From Gordonia desulfuricans NBRC 100010 (GTDB lineage Bacteria > Actinomycetota > Actinomycetes > Mycobacteriales > Mycobacteriaceae), in the NCBI RefSeq assembly GCF_001485495.1, contig NZ_BCNF01000043.1, positions 1 to 36,038 of the forward strand: a stretch of DNA of 36,038 nt. The letters are read 5' to 3'. The translations under genes and the position numbers were made by a program. Position 1 is the first letter of the stretch; every line of letters starts with the position of its first letter. Under the pieces are notes generated by a model. The model had not been told where the DNA came from. It worked only from the letters and a program-made list of their open reading frames with translations, and searched no databases. Below are positions 1 through 8,042 of this stretch, one piece after another.

Positions 1-1242
1 CCGACGGGGACGCCGCCGGCGCCGCCGAGGCCGCACCGGGGGTGGCGGCTCGTTGCGGCGCTGATTGCGTGCGGCTGCGGCTCGTTCATAGGCGTTGGGT
101 TCTGTGCGACTGCTCTCCGCCTCCGACTGCGCCAGCCGTTGGGGGTCGGCGGCCAGGTCGGCGATCACACCGCGGGCCATCCGGGCCAGTCGCCGCTCGT
201 CAGAGTACGTCAGCCGGCGGGGCAGCTCGTGCAACGGCACCCACGCCACCTCGCTGACCTCGTAGTCGGCGTCGGACAGCTCTCCGCCGGTGCTGCGCAG
301 CAGATAGTGATGCACGGTCTTGTGGATCCGCCGGCCCTCGCTGACGAACCAGTAGTCGATCTTGCCGAGCGGGGCGACGACGGTCCCCTCGATCCCGGTC
401 TCCTCGGCTACCTCGCGCACCGCGGTCTGTTCGGCGGTCTCCCCGGTCTCGATGTGGCCCTTCGGCAGCGACCACATCATCCGGCCCCGCCGATCCACGC
501 GTCCGATCAGTGCCGCCGCCAACTCGTCCACCGGCAGTTCCAGATCGGAGATCACCAGACCGCCCGCGGACGTCTCCCGCACCGTGCGCAACCGTTCGGT
601 CCGCTCCGGGACCACCCGGTCGGGGGTCATGCGGGCACCGCGCCGCCGACCGCGGGCCGGCGGCTTGGGGGCCAGTGGCGTGGCCGTGTCCTGGGACAGG
701 CCGGTGCGCGTGATCTTGGCGGTCATCACCGCCATGTCGGACGGCTTCGGCGGGGTGACCCGCACACCGCCCTTGCCGGATCCGTTCTTTCCCGCACCGT
801 TCTTGGTGGGTCCGGGTTTGACGGCAGAGGGTTTGACCGCAGAGGGTTTGACGGCAGAGGGTTTGGGAGTGCCAGGCTTGTGACCACCGGGTTTGGGCGT
901 CCCGGACTTCCCGCCCTTGAGATTGCCGGTCTTGGCATTGGACGGTTTGTGGCCGCCCGGCTTGGGGTCACCGGACGGGGCGCCGGCCGGCGCGGTGGCC
1001 GCTCCCGGCCCCTCGGCGCGCGGACCGGTGTCGGCGTCGGAGCGGGAGTCGGGGTTGCGGCGCCGCCGGCGGCCCCGCCGGGAACGTCGACGTCCCTGAC
1101 CAGCGGTGCCGCGCGGATCGTCGGCGCCGGATGCCCGGCCGGCGAGTTCTGGGGTGCGTCCACCGCCGTGATCGGCGGCGTATCCACCGGAGCGGACGTC
1201 ACCGGTGACGTCAGCGGGGTCGGTGGAGGAATCGGTGGACAC
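1..1242 (-). CDS. Nudix hydrolase, MutT4-like (3' end beyond the window)
   Basis: Translation of the minus strand gives a Nudix domain from about residue 220. The full Nudix box is at about 262-284 (GHIETGE, seven residues, REVAEETGI), with the Glu residues that bind the metal for hydrolysis of a nucleoside diphosphate-linked substrate. The first ~210 residues look disordered: an Arg-rich patch, then a Lys/Pro/Gly linker holding three exact PSAVK units. The C-terminus also turns Arg-rich (RRRRRRPRR) and runs off the left edge, so 414 residues are visible. GTG at 1242 is chosen because an in-frame stop lies just upstream (1264-1266) and a TAGCAT box sits 7 nt before it. It is divergent from the CCA-adding enzyme, the same arrangement as mutT4/pcnA (Rv3908/Rv3907c) in M. 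tuberculosis from memory. The exact substrate is unknown. Large plus-strand ORFs over this region are antisense shadows. Confidence 0.88.
   Translation of the reverse strand, partial: MSTDSSTDPADVTGDVRSGGYAADHGGGRTPELAGRASGADDPRGTAGQGRRRSRRGRRRRRNPDSRSDADTGPRAEGPGAATAPAGAPSGDPKPGGHKPSNAKTGNLKGGKSGTPKPGGHKPGTPKPSAVKPSAVKPSAVKPGPTKNGAGKNGSGKGGVRVTPPKPSDMAVMTAKITRTGLSQDTATPLAPKPPARGRRRGARMTPDRVVPERTERLRTVRETSAGGLVISDLELPVDELAAALIGRVDRRGRMMWSLPKGHIETGETAEQTAVREVAEETGIEGTVVAPLGKIDYWFVSEGRRIHKTVHHYLLRSTGGELSDADYEVSEVAWVPLHELPRRLTYSDERRLARMARGVIADLAADPQRLAQSEAESSRTEPNAYERAAAARNQRRNEPPPPVRPRRRRRRPRR
814..858 (-). repeat. 15-bp in-frame tandem repeat (3 units)
   Basis: Three consecutive 15-bp units (814-828, 829-843, 844-858) differ at one base. 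On the minus strand they encode PSAVK three times in the Lys/Pro-rich linker of the Nudix protein. Confidence 0.9.
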
Positions 1243-1249
1243 GTCTTCG

Positions 1250-1255
1250 ATGCTA
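1250..1255 (-). promoter_or_regulatory. -10 box TAGCAT of the Nudix gene
   Basis: TAGCAT on the minus strand ends 7 nt before the GTG at 1242, so transcription would begin at or next to the start codon (leaderless). No Shine-Dalgarno sequence is visible. Confidence 0.5.
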
Positions 1256-1377
1256 GCGGCTGGTCACCTGCTGTTTGCCCGCATGGTGCTGCTGCCGGGT
1301 GGCCCCGCGTGTCCCGCCACCATCGGCTGTGCACCCGCCGCGCCGTCGGGCGATTCGGTCGGGACCGGGCACGCCGG

Positions 1378-1383
1378 TAGGCT
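1378..1383 (+). promoter_or_regulatory. -10 box TAGGCT of the CCA-adding enzyme gene
   Basis: TAGGCT lies 8 nt before the GTG at 1392 without a clear ribosome binding site. This is compatible with a leaderless or nearly leaderless mRNA. Confidence 0.5.
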
Positions 1384-1391
1384 GACGTGCC

Positions 1392-2861
1392 GTGACAGAC
1401 CGAACCGGGGGCGTGCCGACCGGGGACACCGACGAGCGCCGGACGCGGCTGCTGGCCGCGGCAGCGGTGACGCTGCGCGGGATGTCGGACATCCTGCAAC
1501 CGCTGGGCGTGCTGTTCGCCGACGCCGGACACGAGCTCTACCTCGTCGGCGGATCGGTACGCGACGCCGTGCTGGGCCGCCTCGGCACCGACCTCGACTT
1601 CACCACCGACGCACGCCCTGAGCAGGTACAAGGGCTTCTGTCCGGCTGGGCCGAGGCACTCTGGGATGCCGGCATCGAGTTCGGCACGGTCAGCGCCCGC
1701 AAGGGTGATCTGATCCTGGAGATCACCACCTACCGCGCCGACAAGTACGACCGGGTCGGTCGCAATCCGGTGGTGACCTTCGGTGAGTCGATCGACGACG
1801 ACCTGGTCCGCCGCGACTTCACCATCAACGCGATGGCCGTCCGGATCGGCCGCGACGGCGCCGAGGGTTTTCACGATCCGCTGGACGGGATGTCGGCGGC
1901 ACTGGCCGGGATCATCGACACCCCCGCCACCCCGCAGGAGTCCTTCGACGACGACCCGCTGCGCATGCTGCGCGCCGTGCGCTTCGTCTCCCAGCTGGGC
2001 TTCACCGTCGCCCCGCGGGTGTCACAGGCGATCACCGACATGGCCGTCGAGATCGAGCGGATCACCGCCGAGCGGGTCCACGCCGAACTCGACAAGCTGA
2101 TCACCGGCGAGCATCCGATCGAGGCGATCGAGCTGATGGTCGACACCGGCCTGGCCGACCGGATCCTCCCCGAGGTCCCGGGTATGCGCCTGACCATCGA
2201 CGAGCACCACCAGCACAAGGACGTCTACCAGCATTCGCTGACCGTGCTCCGGCAGGCGATGGACCTCGAGGACGGCGACCCCGACCTCGTGCTCCGGTGG
2301 GCGGCGCTGCTGCACGACATCGGCAAACCCGACACGCGCCGACACGAGCCGAACGGTGGGGTCAGTTTCCATCACCACGAGGTGGTCGGCGCCAAGATGG
2401 TCCGCAAGCGGATGCGGGCGCTGAAGTATCCCAAGGCGATCGTCGAGGACGTGGCGACACTGGTGTTCCTGCACCTGCGGTTCCACGGTTACGGCGACGG
2501 CGCCTGGACCGACTCGGCGGTGCGGCGCTACGTCACCGACGCCGGACCGCTGCTGGACCGCCTGAACAAACTGGTCCGCGCCGACTGCACCACCCGCAAC
2601 CGTCGCCGTGCGCGCCGGCTGCAGGAGAACTATGACGATCTCGAACAGCGGATCGCCGCCCTGCAGGCCGCCGAGGACCTCGACCGGGTGCGACCGGACC
2701 TCGACGGCAACGCGATCATGGAGCTGCTCGGACTCCCGCCCGGACCCGCGGTCGGACAGGCATGGCGATTCCTCAAGGAACTGCGTCTCGACCGGGGGCC
2801 ACTGAGCCGTGACGAGGCCGAGGAGGCGCTGCGCGTCTGGTGGGCCGAGCAGCAGGGCTGA
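1392..2861 (+). CDS. cca: CCA tRNA nucleotidyltransferase (PcnA family)
   Basis: This 489-residue protein belongs to the class II nucleotidyltransferases that add or repair the 3' CCA of tRNA using CTP and ATP. The head domain has LVGGSVRDAVLGR near residue 50 and the DLDFTTDA metal-binding motif near 68. RRDFTINAMAV follows near 139, then the DDPLRMLRAVRF helix. A C-terminal HD domain (LLHDIGKPDTR near 305, HHHEVVGA) may give phosphohydrolase activity. Length and motif order match the mycobacterial protein annotated pcnA, which in actinobacteria is expected to be the CCA enzyme rather than a poly(A) polymerase. The GTG start at 1392 follows a TAGGCT box. It is convergent with the lipid kinase gene downstream. 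Confidence 0.95.
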   Translation: MTDRTGGVPTGDTDERRTRLLAAAAVTLRGMSDILQPLGVLFADAGHELYLVGGSVRDAVLGRLGTDLDFTTDARPEQVQGLLSGWAEALWDAGIEFGTVSARKGDLILEITTYRADKYDRVGRNPVVTFGESIDDDLVRRDFTINAMAVRIGRDGAEGFHDPLDGMSAALAGIIDTPATPQESFDDDPLRMLRAVRFVSQLGFTVAPRVSQAITDMAVEIERITAERVHAELDKLITGEHPIEAIELMVDTGLADRILPEVPGMRLTIDEHHQHKDVYQHSLTVLRQAMDLEDGDPDLVLRWAALLHDIGKPDTRRHEPNGGVSFHHHEVVGAKMVRKRMRALKYPKAIVEDVATLVFLHLRFHGYGDGAWTDSAVRRYVTDAGPLLDRLNKLVRADCTTRNRRRARRLQENYDDLEQRIAALQAAEDLDRVRPDLDGNAIMELLGLPPGPAVGQAWRFLKELRLDRGPLSRDEAEEALRVWWAEQQG

Positions 2862-2900
2862 GCCGGGCGCGAGCGGCATGCGTCGCCGGGAGGCCTGAGG

Positions 2901-2913
2901 TCGGCTTCGCCGA
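2901..2913. terminator. Possible small hairpin between convergent genes
   Basis: TCGGC-TTC-GCCGA forms a 5-bp stem with a 3-nt loop, 40 nt after the cca stop and 44 nt after the convergent lipid kinase stop. There is no U-tract. It is a weak candidate. Confidence 0.25.
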
Positions 2914-2957
2914 GGATCGAGGTCGGGGCTTGCGGCCGGCTCGATCCGGGCGATGAC

Positions 2958-3887
2958 TCAGTCGTCCGGGTGGGTGAGCATCTCCACCGCGGCGGGCACG
3001 ATCTCGAACACCGCGGGCAGGTGTCCCACCACGTCCCCGTCCACGCTCACCGGCGCAGGCGGATCGCAGTACAACTCCACCTCACGTCCGCGCAGGGTCG
3101 TGACCCGCGAATGCTCGATGTGTCGTCCCGAATACATGCGCGGCAGATTGCGGGCCATGGTGAGCCGGGCGAATCGTCGCGGCGGACCGGCCAGGGTCAC
3201 GTCGAGCATCCCGTCCTCCATCGACGCGTCCGGGGTCACCCGCATCCCCGCCCCGTAGCTGTTGGCGTTGCCGATGGTCGCGAACATCAGGTCGTGCTCG
3301 GAATGCTCTTCGTCGACGCGCACGTAGTAGTGCCGAGAGTCGAGGACGTTCATCGAGCGGAGCGTGGCGATCGGGAACCGGAACTGCCCGCGGGGCCAGC
3401 TCATCCGCAGCGACTTGGCGGCCACCAGCGCGTCGAAGCCCGTCGCCGCCACCGACGCGAACAGGCTGGACGTGCCGTCCGGGAAGGTCACGCGACCGAG
3501 GTCGACGGTGCGCCGGTGCCCGGCCACGATGACGGCGACGGCCGCGTCGGGGTCGTCGATCGGGATGTCGAGGTGGCGGGCGAGGTCGTTGCCGTGTCCG
3601 GCCGGGATCACCCCGATCGGGGTACCCGATCCGAACGATCCCTCGAGGACGAGCCGCAGTGTTCCGTCACCGCCGCACGCCGCGAGTGCACCGGTCCCAC
3701 CGCGGGCGGCGGTCCCGGCGGCCTCGAGGACATGTGCGGCATCGGCGGTCAGCACGAGTTCGTGGCCGACACCGAGGCTGCGGAGCGCCCCCACGGCCCG
3801 GTGGGCGATCCGCCGGCCGGCGCCCTGGCGCGAATGCGGATTGGCGATCACGGTCACGTGATCGACAGGGGTGGTGCTCACGGTCAT
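2958..3887 (-). CDS. Diacylglycerol/sphingosine kinase family lipid kinase
   Basis: This 309-residue soluble protein of the DAGK catalytic (YegS/DgkB) family would phosphorylate a lipid hydroxyl with ATP at the membrane face. NPHSRQGAGR at residues 16-25 opens the catalytic domain. The nucleotide-binding GGDGT is at 72-76, followed by GVIPAGHGNDLARHL near 92. The C-terminal half (FATIGNANSYGAGM, EDGMLDVTL) is the usual beta-sandwich domain. The ATG at 3887 begins MTVSTTPVDHVTVIANP, and AGG lies about 10 nt upstream. It is on the same strand as the EgtE-like gene but 173 bp downstream, so cotranscription is uncertain. The lipid substrate (diacylglycerol, or another lipid as for phosphatidylinositol mannoside pathway enzymes) cannot be told from sequence. 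Confidence 0.9.
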   Translation of the reverse strand: MTVSTTPVDHVTVIANPHSRQGAGRRIAHRAVGALRSLGVGHELVLTADAAHVLEAAGTAARGGTGALAACGGDGTLRLVLEGSFGSGTPIGVIPAGHGNDLARHLDIPIDDPDAAVAVIVAGHRRTVDLGRVTFPDGTSSLFASVAATGFDALVAAKSLRMSWPRGQFRFPIATLRSMNVLDSRHYYVRVDEEHSEHDLMFATIGNANSYGAGMRVTPDASMEDGMLDVTLAGPPRRFARLTMARNLPRMYSGRHIEHSRVTTLRGREVELYCDPPAPVSVDGDVVGHLPAVFEIVPAAVEMLTHPDD

Positions 3888-4060
3888 TGGCGCCTGCAGG
3901 GTCCCGGGGTCGGTGATGGCGGTTCGCTAGAGTGTGCCACACCCGCAGTATCGTCAACGAGCCGAATTGTCGGTTTGGACAGTGTGGCCGAGGGTGTCCG
4001 GATCGACCGGAATCCGACGCGGCATCGAGCCCGCGGACCCCGCCCCCGACACCCTCGATC

Positions 4061-5155
4061 TCAGTAGCCCATGGTGCGCAATGCGTCGGCCAGCCGGTCG
4101 AGGTCTTCGCGCTGCACGTCGAGATGCCCACTGATCCGCAGCACGGTCTGGTCACCGGCGAGCGGTGCGCGCCAGGAGTCGGCGGCGGTCACCAGGATCC
4201 CCACCTCCTCGAACAGCCGATCCCGTGCGGCGTGGACGTCGGAACTCTGCCATCCCGGTGGCGGACCCAGCGTCACCAGGGCCGATGGTTCGTCGGCCGG
4301 CTCGAGGATCTCCCAGCTGCCGATCCCGTCGAGGCGCTCACGGGTGGCCCGGCCGATGGCTGCGAGCTCGCGGTACACACGCTGCTGGCCGACCTGCTGC
4401 AGTTCGGCGACGGCCACACCCAGCCCGAGCCGTCCGGCCAGGAATGCCTCGGAACTGTCGATGTCCACCGAGCGCAGGGAGTCGCGTCGCACCGCGAGGA
4501 AACCCACACCGCGCGGCCCGGTGAGCCATTTGCGGCTGGTGCCGTACACCACGTCCGCGCCGGTGACGGTCGGGACATGCCCCACCGACTGCGCCATGTC
4601 GACCACCACCGGGACCCGCGCGGCATGGGCCACCTCGACGATCCGCGGCACCGGTTGCACCACCCCGGACATCGAGCCGACGTGGCAGATGTGGATGAAG
4701 TCGGGCTGCTCGAACTGCAGCATGTTCTCCAGTGCGTCGACGTCGACGTGCCCGTACACGTCCCCGTCGGGCAGCGGGCGCACGGAGTAGCCCCGGCGGT
4801 CGAATTCGACGAGGTTGGGGCCGAACTCGTTCTTGGCGACCCACACCGTCGACGACACCGGCAGACTCCAGCCGGTCAGCAGCGCGCGCAGCGCGGCGCG
4901 GGCACTCTCCCGGAAGGTGATCTCGTCGGCGGTGTGCCCGATCAGCGACGCCAGGTCGCGGGTGTCGCGGGCGAGTTCGTCGGCACGGTCGTCGGCCGCC
5001 ACATACGATCCGCGTTCGGCCTCCCGCCACAGATGTGCCGAGATGGTGCCGATCACCGCATTCGACGACCGGCCGGCCGACGCCGAATCCAGGTGTGTCA
5101 TCGCAGGGTTGAGTCGCGCCCGGTGGAAGTGTTCGCCGAGAACGCTGACGTACAT
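4061..5155 (-). CDS. PLP-dependent aminotransferase class V, EgtE-like
   Basis: This 364-residue fold-type I PLP enzyme has Lys209 in SRKWL as the expected Schiff-base lysine. Asp186 in VVVDMAQS should contact the pyridine nitrogen, and His193 follows. Many segments match what I remember of EgtE, the lyase that cleaves hercynylcysteine sulfoxide in ergothioneine synthesis: HLDSASAGRSS, GSYVAAD, EFGPNLVEF, GVVQPVPRI and GPRGVGFLAVR. No egtA, egtB, egtC or egtD gene is next to it, so it may be a stand-alone paralogue acting on another cysteine conjugate. ATG at 5155 is chosen because the fold begins there and TAGGTT stands 8 nt upstream. The longer open frame to 5497 has atypical composition. 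Class V and cysteine desulfurase-like activities are alternatives. Confidence 0.85.
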   Translation of the reverse strand: MYVSVLGEHFHRARLNPAMTHLDSASAGRSSNAVIGTISAHLWREAERGSYVAADDRADELARDTRDLASLIGHTADEITFRESARAALRALLTGWSLPVSSTVWVAKNEFGPNLVEFDRRGYSVRPLPDGDVYGHVDVDALENMLQFEQPDFIHICHVGSMSGVVQPVPRIVEVAHAARVPVVVDMAQSVGHVPTVTGADVVYGTSRKWLTGPRGVGFLAVRRDSLRSVDIDSSEAFLAGRLGLGVAVAELQQVGQQRVYRELAAIGRATRERLDGIGSWEILEPADEPSALVTLGPPPGWQSSDVHAARDRLFEEVGILVTAADSWRAPLAGDQTVLRISGHLDVQREDLDRLADALRTMGY

Positions 5156-5163
5156 GGTTTCTG

Positions 5164-5169
5164 AACCTA
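5164..5169 (-). promoter_or_regulatory. -10 box TAGGTT of the EgtE-like gene
   Basis: TAGGTT lies 8 nt before the ATG at 5155 on the minus strand. This fits a very short or absent leader. Confidence 0.4.
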
Positions 5170-5187
5170 CCGTGTGCCATCCGTGCC

Positions 5188-5245
5188 GGTGAAGGTCGGA
5201 GGTGGTGAAGGTCGGGGGTGGTGAAGATCGGGGTGGCGAAGGTCC
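5188..5245. repeat. ~16-bp imperfect tandem repeat upstream of the calcium-motif gene
   Basis: Units beginning GGTGAAGGTCGG recur at 5188, 5204 and 5220, with a degenerate fourth at 5235, all purine-rich on the plus strand. They fill the short gap between two divergent genes. They would only be coding if the downstream gene began at GTG 5202, which I think is less likely. Confidence 0.6.
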
Positions 5246-5300
5246 GGGGAACCGTGGAGGTCGGGGGGAACCGCGGAGGTCCCCGCTGCGTCCAAGACTC

Positions 5301-5879
5301 ATGGATCCGGTCATCGAGTACGTGTTCGGCACCGGCGACGGTGACCCGACCGCCTGGCACAGCCCCGCCGACGCCGATCCGGACGCCGACGGTATCGCGG
5401 AGGCGGTGCGGCTGGACTTCGACGGTGACGGTCGCATCGACGATCTGATGTGGGACACCGATGGCGACGGGATCGCCGACGTCGCCGCCCTCGACACCGA
5501 CGACGACGGAGAACCCGATGCGTTCTATCGGGATCGGGGGACGGGGATCTGGGGGATCGCGGTGGGGCGGCCGGCGGAGACCGGCGGGTCCGCGACACCG
5601 GCACCGCACACCCGGACCGACCCGCCGACCGGGACGGATGCGCCCGCGGAGCCAGGACCGCCGGGTGCCACGCGTGTGCAGACACACGACCTCGACGGCG
5701 ACGGCTCCCCCGACATCGAGATCGTCGACGTCGCGCCAAGTGCGGGTGAACTCGGGGGTCGTCGGCTCTACGTCGACGAGGACGGAGACGGTGACCCCGA
5801 CCGCGTACTGATCGACACCGATGCCGATGGCGTCGCCGACACCACCTACGACGCGTCGGCGCCGGGGTTCGGCCGATGA
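5301..5879 (+). CDS. Protein with repeated DxDxDG calcium-binding motifs
   Basis: This 192-residue protein contains seven DxDxDG-type loops: DADPDADG, DFDGDG, DTDGDG, DTDDDG, DLDGDG, DEDGDG and DTDADG. They are spaced 11-13 residues in two clusters on either side of a Pro/Thr/Gly-rich linker. Such loops resemble EF-hand, dockerin or thrombospondin type-3 calcium sites. No signal peptide or membrane segment is visible, so the location is unclear. ATG 5301 is preferred because the ordered sequence MDPVIEYVFG starts there. GTG 5202 would add a Gly/Arg-rich stretch encoded by the upstream tandem repeat. Its last 34 bp overlap the end of the convergent MFS gene. The function is unknown, and regularly spaced Asp loops are the only clue. 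Confidence 0.75.
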   Translation: MDPVIEYVFGTGDGDPTAWHSPADADPDADGIAEAVRLDFDGDGRIDDLMWDTDGDGIADVAALDTDDDGEPDAFYRDRGTGIWGIAVGRPAETGGSATPAPHTRTDPPTGTDAPAEPGPPGATRVQTHDLDGDGSPDIEIVDVAPSAGELGGRRLYVDEDGDGDPDRVLIDTDADGVADTTYDASAPGFGR

Positions 5880-7216
5880 GGTCCGCCGGGTGCGTCGCCG
5901 ACCGATGCCGTATCCGGTTCGGGGTCGGTCGGGATCGGCAGGTGCACGGGATGGATCCACCGCACCGCGAGCACGCCGAGCAGGTAGATCACCACGCCGA
6001 CCAGCACCAGCACCACCGACCGCCCGTCGGCGGGGATGACCAGCGCGGTGAGGATCATCGCCACCACATAGGCGACGTTGAACACGGCGTCCTGCACGGA
6101 GAACACCTGTCCGCGGACGGTGTCGTCGACGTCCACCTGCATCGCGGCGTCGCCGCAGAGTTTGGCGGTCTGGCCGACCAGGCCGATCACGACGGCCACC
6201 ACACAGAACACCGTCATCGAGAACGACAGCAGCGCCAGCTGTGCGAGTGCACCGAGGGCGAGCGCCGACATCAACGTGGCCCGCCGACCGATCCGGGCCA
6301 CCGCGATCGGGGTGGTGATGGCGGCGAGGAAGGCACCGGCGCCCACGCAGCCGAGGACCAGCGCGATCCGGCCGAGACCGTCACCCTGACCGGCCTGCCG
6401 TGCGAAGACGAACAGGGTGAGGGTGTTGAGCCCGAAGACGAGGCGATGGAAACCGATCGCCGACAACGCGGCCGCGGCCGAGCGCCAGTGCACCACCGCG
6501 CGGATACCGTGCAGGAAGCCGACGGCCACCGCGTGGACGGCCGAATGCCCGGCGTCGTCGGGCTCGTCCGGTCCGAGTTGCCGGGGTGGGAAGCGTCGGG
6601 CCACCGCGGCGGCGAGCAGCGCGGCGAGCACGCCGACCATCGCGGTCTCCGCGCTGCCGACGTTGTCGTCGCCGACCATCATCCGGACGAGCAGGGCCAC
6701 ACCCGCGCCCACCGACAGCATCGCGCCGCCGAGGGTGGTGAACAGCGCGTTGGTGCCGACGATCACGTCGCGATGGGTGACATGTGGCAACGCCGCCGAC
6801 AACCCGGACGCGACGAACCGGCTGGCCCCGGTCACCAGCAGTGCGCTCGTCAGGACGACGACGTCGGGACTGCCCGCGGCGATCACCACGGCCACCACCG
6901 CGATCATCGCGGCCCGCACCACGTTGGCCCACAGCAGCACCATGCGTCGGTCCCAGTGGTCGAGGAGGGCACCGGCGAACGGCCCGATGATCGAATACGG
7001 CAGCAGGAGCACCGCGAACCCGAGCGCCGCGGCGAGCGGGTCGGCGTGGCGTTCGGGATTGAACAGGACACCGCCGAGCAGGGCGGCCTGGAAGACGCCG
7101 TCGGTGAACTGGCTGATCAGGCGAACCGCCAGCAGCCGGCCGAGGCCCGGCGAATGACGCAACGACGCGGCGAAGGTATGGAAGGAGGACACGCCATGAG
7201 TCCTGCCTGATGTCAC
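5846..7216 (-). CDS. MFS transporter, 12 transmembrane segments
   Basis: This 456-residue integral membrane protein has hydrophobic segments along its whole length. The MFS loop motif between TM2 and TM3 reads GALLDHWDRRMVLL near residues 82-95. A second-half equivalent is IARIGRRATLM. It probably exports a small molecule by proton antiport, with unknown substrate. In M. tuberculosis the comparable MFS gene Rv0037c lies divergent from Rv0038 (YqgE), as here. GTG 7216 is supported by a TAATAT box exactly 6 nt upstream, giving a leaderless transcript. The cytosolic C-terminal tail is Pro/Asp/Gly-rich, and its coding end overlaps the convergent calcium-motif gene by 34 bp. Confidence 0.88.
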   Translation of the reverse strand: MTSGRTHGVSSFHTFAASLRHSPGLGRLLAVRLISQFTDGVFQAALLGGVLFNPERHADPLAAALGFAVLLLPYSIIGPFAGALLDHWDRRMVLLWANVVRAAMIAVVAVVIAAGSPDVVVLTSALLVTGASRFVASGLSAALPHVTHRDVIVGTNALFTTLGGAMLSVGAGVALLVRMMVGDDNVGSAETAMVGVLAALLAAAVARRFPPRQLGPDEPDDAGHSAVHAVAVGFLHGIRAVVHWRSAAAALSAIGFHRLVFGLNTLTLFVFARQAGQGDGLGRIALVLGCVGAGAFLAAITTPIAVARIGRRATLMSALALGALAQLALLSFSMTVFCVVAVVIGLVGQTAKLCGDAAMQVDVDDTVRGQVFSVQDAVFNVAYVVAMILTALVIPADGRSVVLVLVGVVIYLLGVLAVRWIHPVHLPIPTDPEPDTASVGDAPGGPHRPNPGADAS

Positions 7217-7222
7217 CGGACC

Positions 7223-7228
7223 ATATTA
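7223..7228 (-). promoter_or_regulatory. -10 box TAATAT of the MFS gene
   Basis: TAATAT ends 6 nt before GTG 7216, the ideal spacing for a leaderless start, and settles the start choice. Confidence 0.6.
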
Positions 7229-7257
7229 CCGATCGTCGCCCGGCGGGACATGCCACA

Positions 7258-7911
7258 ATGAATCCTGTGGACGGTGGTGACGACGCGGACGATCCGACCC
7301 CTGATCTGCCCGGTGGGACAGCAGACGCGGCCCGGGACATCGAATCGGCGAATCGTGTTCGGGCAGGCGCACTCCTGATCTCCTCGGCCGATCTGCTCGA
7401 GCCGACCTTCGCGCGCACGGTGATCTATGTGATCGAGCACAACGATGCGGGCAGTCTCGGTGTGGTGATCAACCGGATGAGCCAGACGGCGGTGCACAAC
7501 GTGATGCCGGCGTGGACCGATCTCGCCGCCTCCCCGCGCGCACTGTTCGTCGGCGGTCCGGTCAAGCAGGATTCCGCGCTGTGCCTGGGTGTGATCAAAC
7601 CGGGTGCCGACATCACCGGTTTCGAGGCGATCCGGCCGGTCGCCGGACGGGTGGCGCTGGTCGACCTCGACGCCGACCCGGAACAGCTGGAGACCGTCCT
7701 GGAAGGAATCCGGATCTTCGCGGGATATGCCGGGTGGGGTATCGGGCAGCTCGACGCCGAGATGGACCAGGACAGCTGGGTGCTGGGCTCGGCCTTGGCC
7801 CGTGACGTTCTCGCCCCGCCCGCCGCCGACCTGTGGTCGGAGGTGCTGCGCCGCCAGCCCTGGCCGCTGTCGTTGCTGGCCACCCGCCCCCTGGACACGT
7901 CGGTGAACTGA
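7258..7911 (+). CDS. YqgE/AlgH family protein (UPF0301)
   Basis: This 217-residue member of the YqgE/AlgH family has a known fold but no firmly assigned biochemical role. Family signatures are RAGALLISSADLLEPTF, VIYVIEHNDAGSLGVVINR, LFVGGPVKQDSALC, IFAGYAGWGIGQLDAE and SWVLGSALARDVL. The ordered core begins about 30 residues in, after an acidic N-terminal tail. ATG 7258 (MNPVDGG) is the best start, and GTG 7267 is an alternative with CACAAT 7 nt upstream. It corresponds to Rv0038 of M. tuberculosis and is divergent from an MFS gene, as there. It is followed by a secreted hydrolase after 131 bp with its own promoter, so an operon is unlikely. Confidence 0.92.
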   Translation: MNPVDGGDDADDPTPDLPGGTADAARDIESANRVRAGALLISSADLLEPTFARTVIYVIEHNDAGSLGVVINRMSQTAVHNVMPAWTDLAASPRALFVGGPVKQDSALCLGVIKPGADITGFEAIRPVAGRVALVDLDADPEQLETVLEGIRIFAGYAGWGIGQLDAEMDQDSWVLGSALARDVLAPPAADLWSEVLRRQPWPLSLLATRPLDTSVN

Positions 7912-7985
7912 CCCGGCTGCGGCTGCCCCCGGCATGCCCTGTCCGGTGTGATGACCTGAACCCCACCTTTCGGACATCGGTGATC

Positions 7986-8009
7986 GGTGTCACACCCGAC
8001 TGATATCGT
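7986..8009 (+). promoter_or_regulatory. Promoter region of the secreted hydrolase
   Basis: An 11-bp palindrome GGTGT-C-ACACC (7986-7996) lies just upstream of TATCGT (8004-8009). Start would be near 8016, giving a ~27-nt leader with a G-rich segment before ATG 8043. The palindrome occupies the -35 area, so it could be an operator. Confidence 0.35.
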
Positions 8010-8042
8010 TCTGCGAAATCGTCTCAGTTCGGGGGTCATGGG

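Noticed and set aside
139..1380. 413-codon plus-strand ORF
   Set aside because: It is antisense to the Nudix gene, which carries a clear Nudix box. The ORF has Arg/Gly/His-rich shadow composition and no family match.
5876..7210. 444-codon plus-strand ORF
   Set aside because: It is antisense to the MFS transporter, whose hydrophobic pattern is convincing; the ORF is His/Glu/Arg-rich without domains.
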